The translations under genes were made by a program, and so were the position numbers. DNA of 64,000 nt from Haematobacter massiliensis (GTDB lineage Bacteria > Pseudomonadota > Alphaproteobacteria > Rhodobacterales > Rhodobacteraceae), in the NCBI RefSeq assembly GCF_000740795.1, contig NZ_JGYG01000001.1, positions 576,710-640,709 of the forward strand. Reading direction: 5' to 3'. The notes beneath the pieces were generated by a model. That model was not told the origin of the DNA. It did not search any database and saw only the letters and a list, made by a program, of their open reading frames with translations. Shown piece after piece: positions 18,038 through 29,192 of this stretch (its first letter is position 1; the number at the start of each line of letters is the position of its first letter).

Positions 18038-18502
18038 ATGACAGTTGAGCCGGACGATATTGCCATCCGTAGCTGGCTGTCAGAGGACATGCCTGCCTGC
18101 CTTGCGATATTCGATAGCAATGTGCCCCGCTTCTTTGCGCCAGCGGAGCGGGAGGCGTTCGAAACTCAGCTGCGGACCATGGATGCCGCGACCTATCTGG
18201 TGCTCATGTCCAATGGGCGGGTCATGGCCTGCGGTGGCGTCACCGTTGAAGCGCACCGGGCTGTTCTCTCCTGGGGCATGGTCGATCGCACCGCTCACGG
18301 CCAGGGACTGGGTCGGACGCTCACCGAGGCGCGACTCGCGATCGCGCGGCGCCTGCCGGACATTACAGAGATTGCTCTCGCCACGAGCCAGCACACCCGC
18401 GCGTTCTACGAGCGGTTCGGCTTCACCGCCGAAGCCATCACGCCCGATGGCTTCGGCGAGGGACTTGACCGTTGCGATATGATCCTGAAGCTACGGGCGT
18501 GA
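18038..18502 (+). CDS. GNAT family N-acetyltransferase
   Basis: This 154-residue GNAT protein starts MTVEPDDIAIRSW. The acetyl-CoA loop is HGQGLGRTLTEARL (about 88-101), a good match to the Q/RxxGxG/A motif, and the fold closes with TRAFYERFGFTAEA. It is convergent with lepA. The acceptor is unknown. Confidence 0.88.
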   Translation: MTVEPDDIAIRSWLSEDMPACLAIFDSNVPRFFAPAEREAFETQLRTMDAATYLVLMSNGRVMACGGVTVEAHRAVLSWGMVDRTAHGQGLGRTLTEARLAIARRLPDITEIALATSQHTRAFYERFGFTAEAITPDGFGEGLDRCDMILKLRA

Positions 18503-18521
18503 CCGGGCGCAGAGCGCGCGG

Positions 18522-18524
<3 letters not shown>
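18500..18524. terminator. Possible bidirectional hairpin between the acetyltransferase and lepA
   Basis: TGACCG and CGGTCA enclose a second GCGC/GCGC pairing with a single G-G mismatch, giving a hairpin of about 10 base pairs exactly between two convergent stop codons. There is no T-tract on either side, so termination is uncertain. Confidence 0.4.
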
Positions 18525-20321
<1,797 letters not shown>

Positions 20322-20542
20322 GGCGCCATATGAGCGGGTTTCGGCAGGCGGTCAAGCGGGCGTCTGATTCGCGCGGGCGGAAGCCGCCCCAAGGGACCGA
20401 TCTTGTAGCGAAGCGACGCTGGATCCACTGCATATCGCCTATGGCGGAAAGGTAGCGAAAAGGGTTCTGCCGTGCTAGCGTCATCGGATCAACAAATCGG
20501 GGGGCGAGACAACGCCACCCCAGGGCGAACGAGGACAGCAGC

Positions 20543-20857
20543 ATGAAATACGTGATTCTGGCCATCGGCATGGCCGTCTCCGGTCTTGCCATCGCAACCG
20601 GAGCAGAGGCGCGCGGAGCGATAGAAAACGCCTGCCTTGGCTCAGACAGGGGCGCACGGGCGGGAGCCATGTGCAATTGCATCCAGCAGGTTGCCGACAT
20701 GACCCTCTCCGGCTCCGACCAACGCCGCGCCGCGCGGTTCTTCAAGGATCCGAACGAAGCGCAGGAAGTCCGCGTGTCGAAGAAGACGTCCGACAACGAG
20801 TTCTGGACACGCTACCGCAGCTTCGGCACCGCCGCTGAGACATACTGCTCCCGCTGA
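20543..20857 (+). CDS. Small secreted cysteine-containing protein, unknown function
   Basis: This 104-residue protein has a signal peptide (residues 1-23, cleavage near AEA-RG). The mature part has four cysteines (C31, C44, C46, C102), suggesting disulfides in the periplasm. A GAGGACAGCAGC leader precedes the ATG. Similar short secreted proteins occur across Rhodobacterales without a known role. Its last 46 bases overlap the 3' end of the LMW phosphatase gene on the opposite strand. Confidence 0.8.
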   Translation: MKYVILAIGMAVSGLAIATGAEARGAIENACLGSDRGARAGAMCNCIQQVADMTLSGSDQRRAARFFKDPNEAQEVRVSKKTSDNEFWTRYRSFGTAAETYCSR

Positions 20858-21324
20858 GCCGCCGTCTTCCGCTGAAGCGATGCGACGAGACCCCTGCACC
20901 CGCGTTCGATGAGATCGAGCGCGTGATCGAAGCGGCCATCGGTGTAAGGGTCGGGGATCTGCACGCGAAGCCATCGCCCGGCATGTCGGAGCAGCAGGCC
21001 CGTCTCCGCCGATGACCCGGCGGGGGCCAGACGCCGAACGACAGCGAGATTAGCCCTGTCCATTGCGATCACATGATCGAAGGTGGAGAAATCTGCCGCG
21101 GCAAGCCGCCGGGACCGGATGCCTTCAAGACTGTAGCCGCGCGCCTCCGTCGCTTCGAAGGCCCGCAGATCTGGCGGCGCGCCCCCGGTCCAGACGCCGG
21201 TGCCCGCACTCTCCGCCAAGACAGCAAGCCCTGCTTCTGCAGCCATCCTGCGAAAGACCCCCTCGGCCATGGGGGAGCGGCAGAGGTTGCCATGACAGAC
21301 GAAAAGGATGCGTTTGACCGGCAT
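20812..21324 (-). CDS. Low-molecular-weight protein-tyrosine phosphatase
   Basis: This 170-residue phosphatase has its P-loop VCHGNLCRSP near the N-terminus, with nucleophile C10 and R16, and the general acid in DPYTDG (about 126). The residues needed for catalysis are present. In other bacteria this family acts on tyrosine kinases of exopolysaccharide export or on arsenate; no such partner is next to it here. It overlaps convergently with the small secreted protein gene. Confidence 0.93.
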   Translation of the reverse strand: MPVKRILFVCHGNLCRSPMAEGVFRRMAAEAGLAVLAESAGTGVWTGGAPPDLRAFEATEARGYSLEGIRSRRLAAADFSTFDHVIAMDRANLAVVRRLAPAGSSAETGLLLRHAGRWLRVQIPDPYTDGRFDHALDLIERGCRGLVASLQRKTAAQREQYVSAAVPKLR

Positions 21325-21393
21325 GAACGCCCTCCGGTTGTATCGTCATACTGCAGCACGCGCCCTGCCACCGCACAAGCCACCAAAAGCGAA

Positions 21394-21417
21394 AAGGGCG
21401 TCCCGGAGGACGCCCTT
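21394..21417 (-). terminator. Terminator of the VPLPA-CTERM gene
   Basis: On the minus strand AAGGGCGTCC pairs with GGACGCCCTT (10 bp, 4-base loop) and runs into TTCGCTTTT, about 20 bases after the stop of the VPLPA-CTERM gene. Confidence 0.8.
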
Positions 21418-21436
21418 GCCACAGTTTATACGATAC

Positions 21437-22210
21437 TCAGGCGTTCTTGCGGCGCCGGAGGAGAGCGATCGCCCCAAGCCCTGCGAGCGACAGGGGCAGC
21501 GCTGCGGGAAGCGGCACTGTGGAGATCGGCGGGATGATTTCGTCACCCACACCGAAGCGCACGTTGTCGATGTTATAGCCCGCGGGTTCATACCCCACGA
21601 GATCGAGGAACACCCCGGCGATCGCCGGTTTCAGGTCGTCTGTGACGAGACCAAGGAACTCGATACCGGTCACGGTGTTCACGACGGTTCCAAGGATGGA
21701 GCCGTCGCGCGCGAAAGCGGTGATGCCGGTGCTGCCCACGGCATCGAAGTAACCCGCTTCGAAGCCCACTCCGGTCTGATCTTCACTGAACAGAAGAGCG
21801 ACCGGCCCATTGAAGCGGGGGGTGCCGCTCAGGGTGGGAGAGGTAGGAAAGGCGCCGTCCGTCGTTATGAACGCGGGCGGCGCGGTGTCGTCGAGCGTCA
21901 GCGGCCCTGTGGGCGAACCGACAATGCAGCCGGTAGGGGAAGCGCCGGGGCAGTCGGTGAAGGGGTCGGCGCTGATCGACTGGCCAACGAAGTATCCACC
22001 GGTATAGACCGTGGGAGAATCCGTACCCCCGCCATAGTCGGCGGGAGTGTAAACGGGATTTTCTGTGCCGTAGGCGAATTCGGAAAAGGTGAGCTTTCCT
22101 GCTGCGGCGGTAAAGTTATCTTCTGTCACGCGGATAACGGCAGCGTTGACAGCAAGGGGAGAAAGCAGAACGAGAGTGGCGGTAGTCGCAAGAATGGAAA
22201 CGCGGGTCAT
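21437..22210 (-). CDS. VPLPA-CTERM sorting domain protein
   Basis: This 257-residue exported protein has a signal peptide (residues 1-23, ending VNA-AV). The body is acidic and rich in Gly, Thr and Pro and probably all beta. The C-terminus is a tripartite sorting signal: VPLPAALP, a hydrophobic helix (SLAGLGAIALL) and the basic tail RRRKNA. This is the VPLPA variant of PEP-CTERM, processed by exosortases (XrtD-type) and usually linked to extracellular polysaccharide. No exosortase is encoded in the window. It has its own terminator and a CGGAG site before the ATG. Confidence 0.88.
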   Translation of the reverse strand: MTRVSILATTATLVLLSPLAVNAAVIRVTEDNFTAAAGKLTFSEFAYGTENPVYTPADYGGGTDSPTVYTGGYFVGQSISADPFTDCPGASPTGCIVGSPTGPLTLDDTAPPAFITTDGAFPTSPTLSGTPRFNGPVALLFSEDQTGVGFEAGYFDAVGSTGITAFARDGSILGTVVNTVTGIEFLGLVTDDLKPAIAGVFLDLVGYEPAGYNIDNVRFGVGDEIIPPISTVPLPAALPLSLAGLGAIALLRRRKNA

Positions 22211-22339
22211 TTTATAAAACTCCGATAATGCAAAGTACGATGACCGTGCAGCGAGACTACCACGTCCTTGTTAACCATAAAGTGAAATACAGTCGGTTTC
22301 CGGGAAATATTTAAAAGTATGCGCGACAGGAGCATAGAC

Positions 22340-23029
22340 ATGCGTATCGTCATCCTGACGGGGGCGGGGATCTCCGCCGAAAGCGGGCTCAGAACCTTTC
22401 GCGATTCGGATGGTCTTTGGGAAGATCATCGCATCGAGGATGTGGCGACGCCCGAAGCCTTCACCCGCAACCCGCATCTTGTGCAGACCTTCTATAACGC
22501 CCGCCGCCGCACCTCGCGCGCGGCTGTGCCCAACCTCGCCCATGCGGCGCTCGCGCGGCTGGAGGCGATGCTGCCGGGTGAGGTGATGATCGTCACGCAG
22601 AACGTCGACGACCTGCACGAACGGGCAGGATCGCGGAATGTGCTTCATATGCACGGATCGCTGGAAGGAGCGCTCTGCGCGGCCTGTGCCCATCGTTGGG
22701 CAGCACCTGCGATCATGGCGGTAGAGGAGGTCTGCCCGGCCTGTGGCGCGCCGGCCGGACGCCCGGATATCGTGTGGTTCGGAGAATATCCCTATCACAT
22801 GGAGGAGATCTGGAACGCCCTCCGGAAGGCGGAGATCTTTGTCGCCATCGGCACCTCCGGCAATGTCTATCCGGCGGCGGCCTTTGTGCAGGATGCGGCC
22901 CGCGCAGGCGCATATACGATCGAACTCAACCTGGAAGCTTCCGCCACCCATTCGGATTTCGATGAGACGCGGCAAGGCCTTGCCACCGAGATCGTGCCCT
23001 CCTGGGTAGAGGAGCTGCTGAAGCGCTAG
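22340..23029 (+). CDS. cobB: NAD-dependent protein deacylase (sirtuin)
   Basis: This 229-residue Sir2 enzyme removes acyl groups from lysines using NAD. It has GAGIS (8-12), [12 protein letters not shown] (86-97), catalytic H105 in HMHGSL, and zinc cysteines C113, C116, C132 and C135. A Y-x-x-R pair (Y52, R55) matches class III sirtuins, which prefer succinyl- or malonyl-lysine. The ATG at 22340 has AGGAG upstream. Its stop overlaps the dapB stop by four bases, convergently. Confidence 0.94.
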   Translation: MRIVILTGAGISAESGLRTFRDSDGLWEDHRIEDVATPEAFTRNPHLVQTFYNARRRTSRAAVPNLAHAALARLEAMLPGEVMIVTQNVDDLHERAGSRNVLHMHGSLEGALCAACAHRWAAPAIMAVEEVCPACGAPAGRPDIVWFGEYPYHMEEIWNALRKAEIFVAIGTSGNVYPAAAFVQDAARAGAYTIELNLEASATHSDFDETRQGLATEIVPSWVEELLKR

Positions 23030-23853
23030 AGCCCGAGCACATCCGCCATCGTGTATTCTCCGGGCGCCTTCCCCTGCCCCCAGAGCGCGGCGTGCAGCGC
23101 GCCCCGCGCAAAGATCGCGCGGTCCGTGGCGACATGCCGGAGGATCACGCGCTCTCCCGGACCGGCGAAGATCACGTCATGCTCGCCCACGACATCTCCG
23201 CCCCGAACAGCGGAAAACCCGATATGGCCCGGCTCCCGAGCCCCGGTGATTCCGTCGCGCCCCCGGTCAGAGACATCGGCGAGCGCCACGCCACGCCCCT
23301 CCGCCGCGGCCTCTCCCAGCATCAGCGCGGTGCCGGAGGGTGCGTCCACCTTGTGGCGGTGATGCATCTCCACGATCTCGATATCGAATTCCGGCCCCAG
23401 TGCCTGCGCCACCTTGCGGGTCAGGCCGAGCAGCAGGTTCACGCCGAGGCTCATGTTACCTGCGCGAATGATCGTCGCATGGCGCGCGGCGGCGGCAATC
23501 CGGGCCAGATCGCCGGCTTCCAGACCGGTGGTCCCGATGACATGGACGGCACGCGCCTGCGCGGCCAGCGCGGCGAATTCCACGGTCGCGGCCGGAGAGG
23601 TGAAGTCGATCACCGCCTGCGCTCGCGCGAATGCGGGCAAGGGGTCGTCCTCGACGATCACGCCCACCGGATCGCGGCCCAGCAGACGGCCGATATCCTC
23701 ACCCACCGCCGCACCACCGGGCCGTTCCAGGCCGCCCACCAGCCGCATGTCCGGGCTGTCGAGCACCAGGGCCGCGAGCGTCCGCCCCATCCGCCCGGAT
23801 ACCCCCGTGACGACCACGCCGGGCCGGGTTTCGCCTGCTTCGAGTTCCGTCAT
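23026..23853 (-). CDS. dapB: 4-hydroxy-tetrahydrodipicolinate reductase
   Basis: This is the second committed step of lysine and diaminopimelate synthesis, NAD(P)H-dependent. It has 275 residues: cofactor loop [12 protein letters not shown] (about 15-26), [10 protein letters not shown], and the catalytic segment [15 protein letters not shown]. The start at 23853 has GGAGGGCGTG in front, and the open frame upstream of it is not conserved. It is divergent from rbfA. Confidence 0.96.
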   Translation of the reverse strand: MTELEAGETRPGVVVTGVSGRMGRTLAALVLDSPDMRLVGGLERPGGAAVGEDIGRLLGRDPVGVIVEDDPLPAFARAQAVIDFTSPAATVEFAALAAQARAVHVIGTTGLEAGDLARIAAAARHATIIRAGNMSLGVNLLLGLTRKVAQALGPEFDIEIVEMHHRHKVDAPSGTALMLGEAAAEGRGVALADVSDRGRDGITGAREPGHIGFSAVRGGDVVGEHDVIFAGPGERVILRHVATDRAIFARGALHAALWGQGKAPGEYTMADVLGL

Positions 23854-23946
23854 CACGCCCTCCGTTTGCCTCTCCCTAACCGGCAGGCGCAGTCTTGGCA
23901 AACCGGCGCATTGCGGGCGGCCCTCGCATGACCTAGATGGAGGATC

Positions 23947-24390
23947 ATGGCACAGAAGCGCACACCTCGGGATTCACACAGGGGCTCCGGCCCCTCGCAA
24001 CGCCAGCTCCGTGTCGGCGAGCTGATCCGCCGCACCTTGTCGGAGGTGCTGGCGCGCGGCGACATCCATGATCCGGACCTGTCCCGCATGTCGATCACCG
24101 TGGCGGAGGTCAGCACCTCCCCCGATCTGCATGTCGCGACGGCCTATGTCATGCCGCTCGGCGGTGCAGGACAGGAGGAGGCTCTGGCCGCCCTCCGCCG
24201 CAACCGGCATGAGCTTCGCCGCTTGGTCGCTTCCGGCCTGTCGCTGAAATTCGCGCCGGAGCTGCGGTTCACGCTGGACGAGACCTTCGACCGGATGGAC
24301 GAGACCCGTCGCCTTTTCGCCCGCGATGACGTGCGCCGCGATCTGGAGAGTGATGAGGAAGACGACAGGGACGATGACCGGCAGGATTGA
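23947..24390 (+). CDS. rbfA: Ribosome-binding factor A
   Basis: This 147-residue KH-type protein matures 16S rRNA in the 30S subunit. Features are [17 protein letters not shown] at the start, then the [20 protein letters not shown] strand and the [19 protein letters not shown] end of the fold. The acidic C-terminal tail ([15 protein letters not shown]) is common in alphaproteobacteria. It overlaps the next gene by 17 bases and starts the rbfA-DUF2233-truB operon. Confidence 0.95.
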   Translation: MAQKRTPRDSHRGSGPSQRQLRVGELIRRTLSEVLARGDIHDPDLSRMSITVAEVSTSPDLHVATAYVMPLGGAGQEEALAALRRNRHELRRLVASGLSLKFAPELRFTLDETFDRMDETRRLFARDDVRRDLESDEEDDRDDDRQD

Positions 24391-25150
24391 GGGGCCCTTC
24401 GCGCCTGTCCTGCTCTTCCTCGCCGCCCTGATGAGCCTCATCCCCGTTGCTGCTCCCGCAGCAGCGGCGCCCTGCGAGCGGATGACGTTCGAGGGCGAGG
24501 ATTACGTGCTGTGCACCGTGCCAAAGGGCGCCGACCTTCGCGTGTGGCACAGTGATGCCTCCGGCAGCCTCTATGGCTCTTTCCGGCGGATCGACAATGA
24601 CCTGCGGATGGAGGGGCGGCGTCTCGGCTTTGCCATGAACGGCGGCATGTATCACGCCGACCGTGCGCCTGTCGGGCTGCTTGTGACGGAAGGCGTCGAG
24701 CACACTCCCCTCGTCACAGGCGCGAGCACGGGCAATTTCGGCATGCTGCCGAATGGCCTCTTCTGCATCGGCGAGAGCGGCTTCGCCGTTGTCGAGAGCC
24801 GGGCCTTTGCCCGCCATCCCCTGCCCTGCAGCTTTGCCACCCAGTCCGGGCCCATGCTCGTGATCGACGGCAAGCTGCATCCCCGTTTCCTGCCCGACAG
24901 CGACTCCCGCTTCATCCGCAACGGTGTCGGTGTCCGCCAGGATGGGACTGCGGTATTCGCGATCTCCGATCGACCCGTGACCTTCTATGAGTTCGGCCGG
25001 CTGTTCCTAGACGGATTGAAGACACCGAACGCCCTTTACCTCGACGGCAAGATCTCCCGGCTCTATGCCCCCGCGCTCCGGCGCAACGACTTCGGCTTTC
25101 CGATGGGCCCGATCCTCGGGCTGGTCACGGCGGAGAACGCCGACGATTGA
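24374..25150 (+). CDS. Secreted phosphodiester glycosidase-fold protein (DUF2233)
   Basis: This protein of about 258 residues has an N-terminal signal peptide ([20 protein letters not shown], cleaved before PCERM). The NAGPA/DUF2233 domain shows [42 protein letters not shown] and ALYLDG, in the right order for this family. Related proteins are phosphodiester glycosidases, but the bacterial substrate is unknown. Alternative starts exist at 24326 and 24353; 24374 places the signal peptide best. It is sandwiched between rbfA and truB. Confidence 0.85.
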   Translation: MTGRIEGPFAPVLLFLAALMSLIPVAAPAAAAPCERMTFEGEDYVLCTVPKGADLRVWHSDASGSLYGSFRRIDNDLRMEGRRLGFAMNGGMYHADRAPVGLLVTEGVEHTPLVTGASTGNFGMLPNGLFCIGESGFAVVESRAFARHPLPCSFATQSGPMLVIDGKLHPRFLPDSDSRFIRNGVGVRQDGTAVFAISDRPVTFYEFGRLFLDGLKTPNALYLDGKISRLYAPALRRNDFGFPMGPILGLVTAENADD

Positions 25151-25207
25151 CGACCCGGTCCGCGGGCGCTAGCAAGCCCGCTTTCGGAAACAGGGAAGGA
25201 GCGGAGC

Positions 25208-26116
25208 TTGGCACGGCGCAAGGGACGCAACATTTCGGGTTGGCTCGTGGTGGACAAGCCTGCGGGCATCACCTCCACCGCGGTAGTCAACAAGGTCCGC
25301 TGGGCGCTTGACGCAAAGAAGGCAGGCCATGCGGGAACGCTCGACCCGGCAGCGACAGGGGTTCTCGCCATCGCCTTGGGAGAGGCGACCAAGACCGTGC
25401 CCTATGTCACGGACGCGCTGAAATGCTACCGCTTCTCCATCCGCCTCGGTGCCGCGACGAACACAGACGACGCGGAGGGAGAGGTCATAGCCACTTCCGC
25501 CAATCGCCCGACGGATGCCGATATCGCCGCCGCGCTCCCGGCCTTCAGGGGAGAGATCATGCAGGTGCCGCCGCAGTTTTCCGCTGTGAAGGTGGACGGC
25601 GAGCGCGCCTATGCGCTGGCGCGCGAGGGCGAGGAGATGGAGCTCGCCGCCCGCCCGCTCTGGGTCGAGAGCCTTGAGATCGTTCTGCGGCCCGATGCGG
25701 ATCACGTGGAACTGGAGATGGTCTGCGGCAAGGGCGGCTATGTCCGGTCGATCGCACGTGATCTCGGGCAGGCTCTGGGCTGCTACGGCCATGTCGAATG
25801 GCTGCGCCGCGTCTGGTCCGGGCCGTTCGAGGCCGAGAAGGGCGTCACCATGGACCGGATCGAGGAGCTGGCCCGGAAACCGGAGCTGGACGCCCTCGTC
25901 CAGCCGCTGGAGGAGGGGTTGGAGGATCTGCCGGAACTGCGGGCGACGCCGGAGGGTGCCGCCAGACTGCGCAACGGCAACCCTGGCATCGTCCTTCCCA
26001 CTTCCGATGTGGAATATGGGGAGGAGGCATGGGCCTCCTTCGAGGGGCAGGCGGTCGCCGTCGGCACCTACCGGAGCGGTGAGCTGCATCCGGTGCGCGT
26101 CTTCAACCGGGACTAA
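25208..26116 (+). CDS. truB: tRNA pseudouridine-55 synthase
   Basis: This 302-residue enzyme makes pseudouridine 55 in tRNA. The catalytic aspartate is D46 in [10 protein letters not shown], preceded by [10 protein letters not shown] and followed by [10 protein letters not shown] and [12 protein letters not shown]. The gene starts with TTG at 25208, behind GGAAGGAGCGGAGC, since no ATG fits the conserved N-terminus. A strong terminator follows. Confidence 0.95.
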   Translation: MARRKGRNISGWLVVDKPAGITSTAVVNKVRWALDAKKAGHAGTLDPAATGVLAIALGEATKTVPYVTDALKCYRFSIRLGAATNTDDAEGEVIATSANRPTDADIAAALPAFRGEIMQVPPQFSAVKVDGERAYALAREGEEMELAARPLWVESLEIVLRPDADHVELEMVCGKGGYVRSIARDLGQALGCYGHVEWLRRVWSGPFEAEKGVTMDRIEELARKPELDALVQPLEEGLEDLPELRATPEGAARLRNGNPGIVLPTSDVEYGEEAWASFEGQAVAVGTYRSGELHPVRVFNRD

Positions 26117-26121
26117 CGATC

Positions 26122-26146
26122 AAGGGCGGCCGTGATGGCCGCCCTT
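26122..26146 (+). terminator. Terminator after truB
   Basis: AAGGGCGGCC pairs with GGCCGCCCTT (10 bp, 5-base loop) and ends in TTT, right after the truB stop and before the convergent DUF475 gene, for which it may also act. Confidence 0.85.
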
Positions 26147-26153
26147 TTCACTG

Positions 26154-27266
26154 TTACAGCCGGTCGCCCTGCGGGCCGGAGGGCGAAGCATCCGAATGCT
26201 CCGGATGACGCCGGTTGTACATGATCGAGGACCACAGCGAGATCCCGATCAACGCCGCGCCCCCAAGCCCGGTGATGACCTCCGGGATATGCACGAGCGA
26301 CTGCACATACATGATGACCGACAGGATCAGGATCGCGTAGAACGCCCCGTGCTCCAGGTAGCGGAAATGGGCGAGCGTGCCCTTCTCCACCAGCATGATG
26401 GTCATGGAGCGGACATACATCGCCCCGATGCCCAGACCGATGGCAATGACGAACAGGTTGTTGGTGAGCGCGAACGCTCCGATCACCCCGTCGAAGGAGA
26501 AGCTGGCGTCCAGCACCTCAAGATAGATGAAGGCGCCCAGCCCGCCCTTGGCGGCGGCCGACATCGTCTCCTCGCGCTTGTCCAGCACACCACCGACCAC
26601 CTCCACGAGCAGGAAGGTCAGAAGACCCCAGACCGCCGCGTGAAAGAAGGTGTTCGCCGCGACCGGGCCAAGGTCCGGATCGGACTGGATGATGCGGGAG
26701 AAGGCCAGCATGATGATGAGAACGACCGCGATCTCGATCCCCTTGACGGAGGAATAGCGCGCGGCCTTTTCCTCAACCCACCTGACCCAGTGCACGTCCT
26801 TCTCGTGGTTGAAGAAGAAGGTCAGGCCGACCATCATCAGGAAGGTGCCGCCGAAGGCCGCGATGGGAAGATGCGCATCATGCATGATGCGGGAGTATTC
26901 CTCGGGCTGGCTCGCCGCCATGACGAGCGCCTGCCAGGGGCCGACCTTGGCCGCGATGACGACGATCAGCAGCGGGAACACGATCCGCATCCCGAAGACG
27001 GCGATCAGGATACCCCAGGTCAGGAAGCGGTGCTGCCACTCCGGGGTCATGTCCTTCAGCTTGTTCGCGTTCACGATGGCATTGTCGAAGGAGAGCGAGA
27101 TCTCCAGCACCGCCAGCACACAGCAGATGAAGAAGACCGACAGCATCCCCTGCGTCGTCCCGGTTGTCTGCCAGCCCAGCCACGCGCCCAGCCCGAGACC
27201 GAGTGCCGTGACGATGAAAGCCCATTTGAAATAGGAGAGCGTGTTCTTGTGGCTCGCGTCGCTCAT
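26154..27266 (-). CDS. DUF475 (TerC-related) multipass membrane protein
   Basis: This 370-residue inner-membrane protein has about 9-10 helices. The TerC-like signatures LEISLSFDNAIVNANKL (about 58-74) and EVLDASFSFDGVIGAFALTNN (about 240-260), each with a conserved Asp in a membrane helix, mark the DUF475 family. TerC-related proteins have been linked to metal ion export (Mn) and tellurite resistance; the substrate here is inferred, not shown. The start at 27266 has GGGGAG upstream. No ter genes are nearby. Confidence 0.9.
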   Translation of the reverse strand: MSDASHKNTLSYFKWAFIVTALGLGLGAWLGWQTTGTTQGMLSVFFICCVLAVLEISLSFDNAIVNANKLKDMTPEWQHRFLTWGILIAVFGMRIVFPLLIVVIAAKVGPWQALVMAASQPEEYSRIMHDAHLPIAAFGGTFLMMVGLTFFFNHEKDVHWVRWVEEKAARYSSVKGIEIAVVLIIMLAFSRIIQSDPDLGPVAANTFFHAAVWGLLTFLLVEVVGGVLDKREETMSAAAKGGLGAFIYLEVLDASFSFDGVIGAFALTNNLFVIAIGLGIGAMYVRSMTIMLVEKGTLAHFRYLEHGAFYAILILSVIMYVQSLVHIPEVITGLGGAALIGISLWSSIMYNRRHPEHSDASPSGPQGDRL

Positions 27267-27854
27267 CCGCGCAGCTCCCCGTGGCCAAACGCGCAAGCGC
27301 AGGCCCGGCCCGCCGCTGCACGACCGTTGGTCGCGTTGTTCATGTGTTCATAGTTCCGCCGGCTGTTTCCACAGCGGCACCGACATCGCGAGAGCGCCGA
27401 TGAACTCTCGCCAGAGGGGCCCGGTACCGGTTTCCGCACCGGGAGCTTCCCCTCCGGCGCTGCGCAAACACGTAGCAAAACACCGTCCTGCGTCAACCTG
27501 CCCCATGCATGTTTTTTGATCTGCCGTGATCCCGCGTGAAAACCGGCAGGAGAGTCTTGCGTGAAGGCGACGCTTTGTCGAAGAAAATTGCTTCACGCAC
27601 ATATTATAAGCTTCTCCGCTTCAGAAGCGCCCACAAAATGTGCATCTCAGGTGGGGCGGTTGGCGGCTCTTCCAGAATCCTTTGCCGGCTGGCAGCGGCG
27701 TGGCAAGGCTCCGTCATCCCGCCGGAATGCGGGACCGGGATAACGCCGCGCCATTGCGGCGGACCGCGGGACAACAACAACGGGGGGAGACGAACGGCGG
27801 TCGCGTGCGGCGCGTCGTGCGGACTGCCGCCATCGACCGGGAGTATTGAACAGA
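27267..27854. other. 588-base intergenic region upstream of the urt operon
   Basis: No credible gene is seen; frames on both strands lack conserved sequence. The gap must hold the DUF475 promoter and the urt promoter and leader. An AT-rich island at about 27575-27615 contains a TATTAT -10-like element at 27602, but no well-spaced -35 was found. No convincing NtrC site or sigma-54 promoter was recognised, although nitrogen control would be expected for urtA. Confidence 0.5.
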
Positions 27855-29135
27855 ATGAAATTGGGACAATCCCTTCTGGCGGCAGCAGCGCTGGCCGCCG
27901 TCTTTGGTGCGCCTGTTCGCGCCCAGGAAGACACGATCAAGGTCGGCATCCTGCATTCGCTTTCCGGCACGATGGCGATCTCGGAGACGACGCTGAAAGA
28001 CGTCATGCTCATGCTGATCGAGGAGCAGAACGAGAAGGGTGGCCTGCTCGGCAAGAAGCTGGAGCCGGTCGTCGTGGACATCGCCTCCAACTGGCCGCTC
28101 GCTGCGGAGAAGGCGCGGCAGCTGCTGGAGACGGACAAGGTCGCCGCCGTGTTCGGCTGCTGGACCTCCGTCTGCCGCAAATCCGTGCTGCCGGTGTTCG
28201 AGGAGCTGAACGGCCTGCTCTTCTACCCGGTCCAGTATGAAGGCGAGGAAAGCCAGCGCAACGTGTTCTACACCGGCGCGGCACCGAACCAGCAGGCGAT
28301 CCCCGCGGTCGACTATCTGGCCGAGAACGAGGGCGTCGAGCGCTGGGTTCTGGCGGGGACCGACTACGTCTATCCGCGCACGACCAACAAGATCCTTGAG
28401 CAATATCTCAAGGACAAGGGCGTCGCCGCCGAAGACATCATGATCAACTACACGCCCTTCGGCCATTCCGACTGGCAGACCATCGTCTCCGACATCAAGA
28501 AGTTCGGCTCAGCCGGCAAGAAGACGGCCGTCGTCTCGACCATCAACGGCGATGCGAACGTGCCCTTCTACAAGGAGCTCGGCAACCAGGGCATCAAGGC
28601 CGAAGACATCCCCGTGGTGGCCTTCTCTGTCGGTGAGGAAGAGCTCGCCGGGCTCGACACCGCGCCGCTGGTCGGCCACCTCGCAGCCTGGAACTACTTC
28701 ATGTCGGTGGACACACCTGAGAACGCGGCCTTCATCGAAGGCTGGCACAAGTTCATCAAGGACGAAAAACGCGTCACCAACGACCCGATGGAGGCCCATT
28801 ACATCGGCTTCAACATGTGGGTGAAGGCGGTCGAGGCCTCTGGCACCACAGATCCGGACGCGATCATCGAGAACATCGTCGGCGTCGCAGTACCGAACCT
28901 GACGGGCGGCATCGCCTCCATGGGCGAAAATCACCACGTCACCAAACCAGTGCTGGTCGGCGAGATTCAGGCGGACGGCCAGTTCGACGTGGTCTGGGAA
29001 ACCCCCGGGCTGGTTCTCGGCGACGAATGGTCCGATTTCCTGCCGGAATCGAAGCCGCTGATCTCGGTGTGGCGGGCACCGCTGAACTGCGGGAACTTCA
29101 ACACCGAAACCAAGACCTGCGGTGGCGCCAACTGA
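27855..29135 (+). CDS. urtA: Urea ABC transporter, substrate-binding protein
   Basis: This periplasmic binding protein of 426 residues captures urea. A signal peptide (about residues 1-23, GAPVRAQ) is followed by the type-I fold: IKVGILHSLSGTMAISE, the UrtA hallmark FGCWTSVCRKSVLPVFEE, and FYPVQYEGEESQRNVFYTG. The C-terminus ENHHVTKPVLVGEIQADGQF is diagnostic for urea rather than branched-chain amino acids. It is first of urtABCDE. The ATG at 27855 is chosen because the frame otherwise opens with TTG at 27846. Confidence 0.96.
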   Translation: MKLGQSLLAAAALAAVFGAPVRAQEDTIKVGILHSLSGTMAISETTLKDVMLMLIEEQNEKGGLLGKKLEPVVVDIASNWPLAAEKARQLLETDKVAAVFGCWTSVCRKSVLPVFEELNGLLFYPVQYEGEESQRNVFYTGAAPNQQAIPAVDYLAENEGVERWVLAGTDYVYPRTTNKILEQYLKDKGVAAEDIMINYTPFGHSDWQTIVSDIKKFGSAGKKTAVVSTINGDANVPFYKELGNQGIKAEDIPVVAFSVGEEELAGLDTAPLVGHLAAWNYFMSVDTPENAAFIEGWHKFIKDEKRVTNDPMEAHYIGFNMWVKAVEASGTTDPDAIIENIVGVAVPNLTGGIASMGENHHVTKPVLVGEIQADGQFDVVWETPGLVLGDEWSDFLPESKPLISVWRAPLNCGNFNTETKTCGGAN

Positions 29136-29192
29136 TCCGCTTGTCGCGGCGCGCGCCTTTCCGCGCGCCGCATGTATTTCCGGGACAGGTGC

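Noticed and set aside
27267..27854. NtrC or sigma-54 site upstream of urtA
   Set aside because: No TGGCAC-N5-TTGCA element or clear NtrC palindrome found; only loose partial matches.
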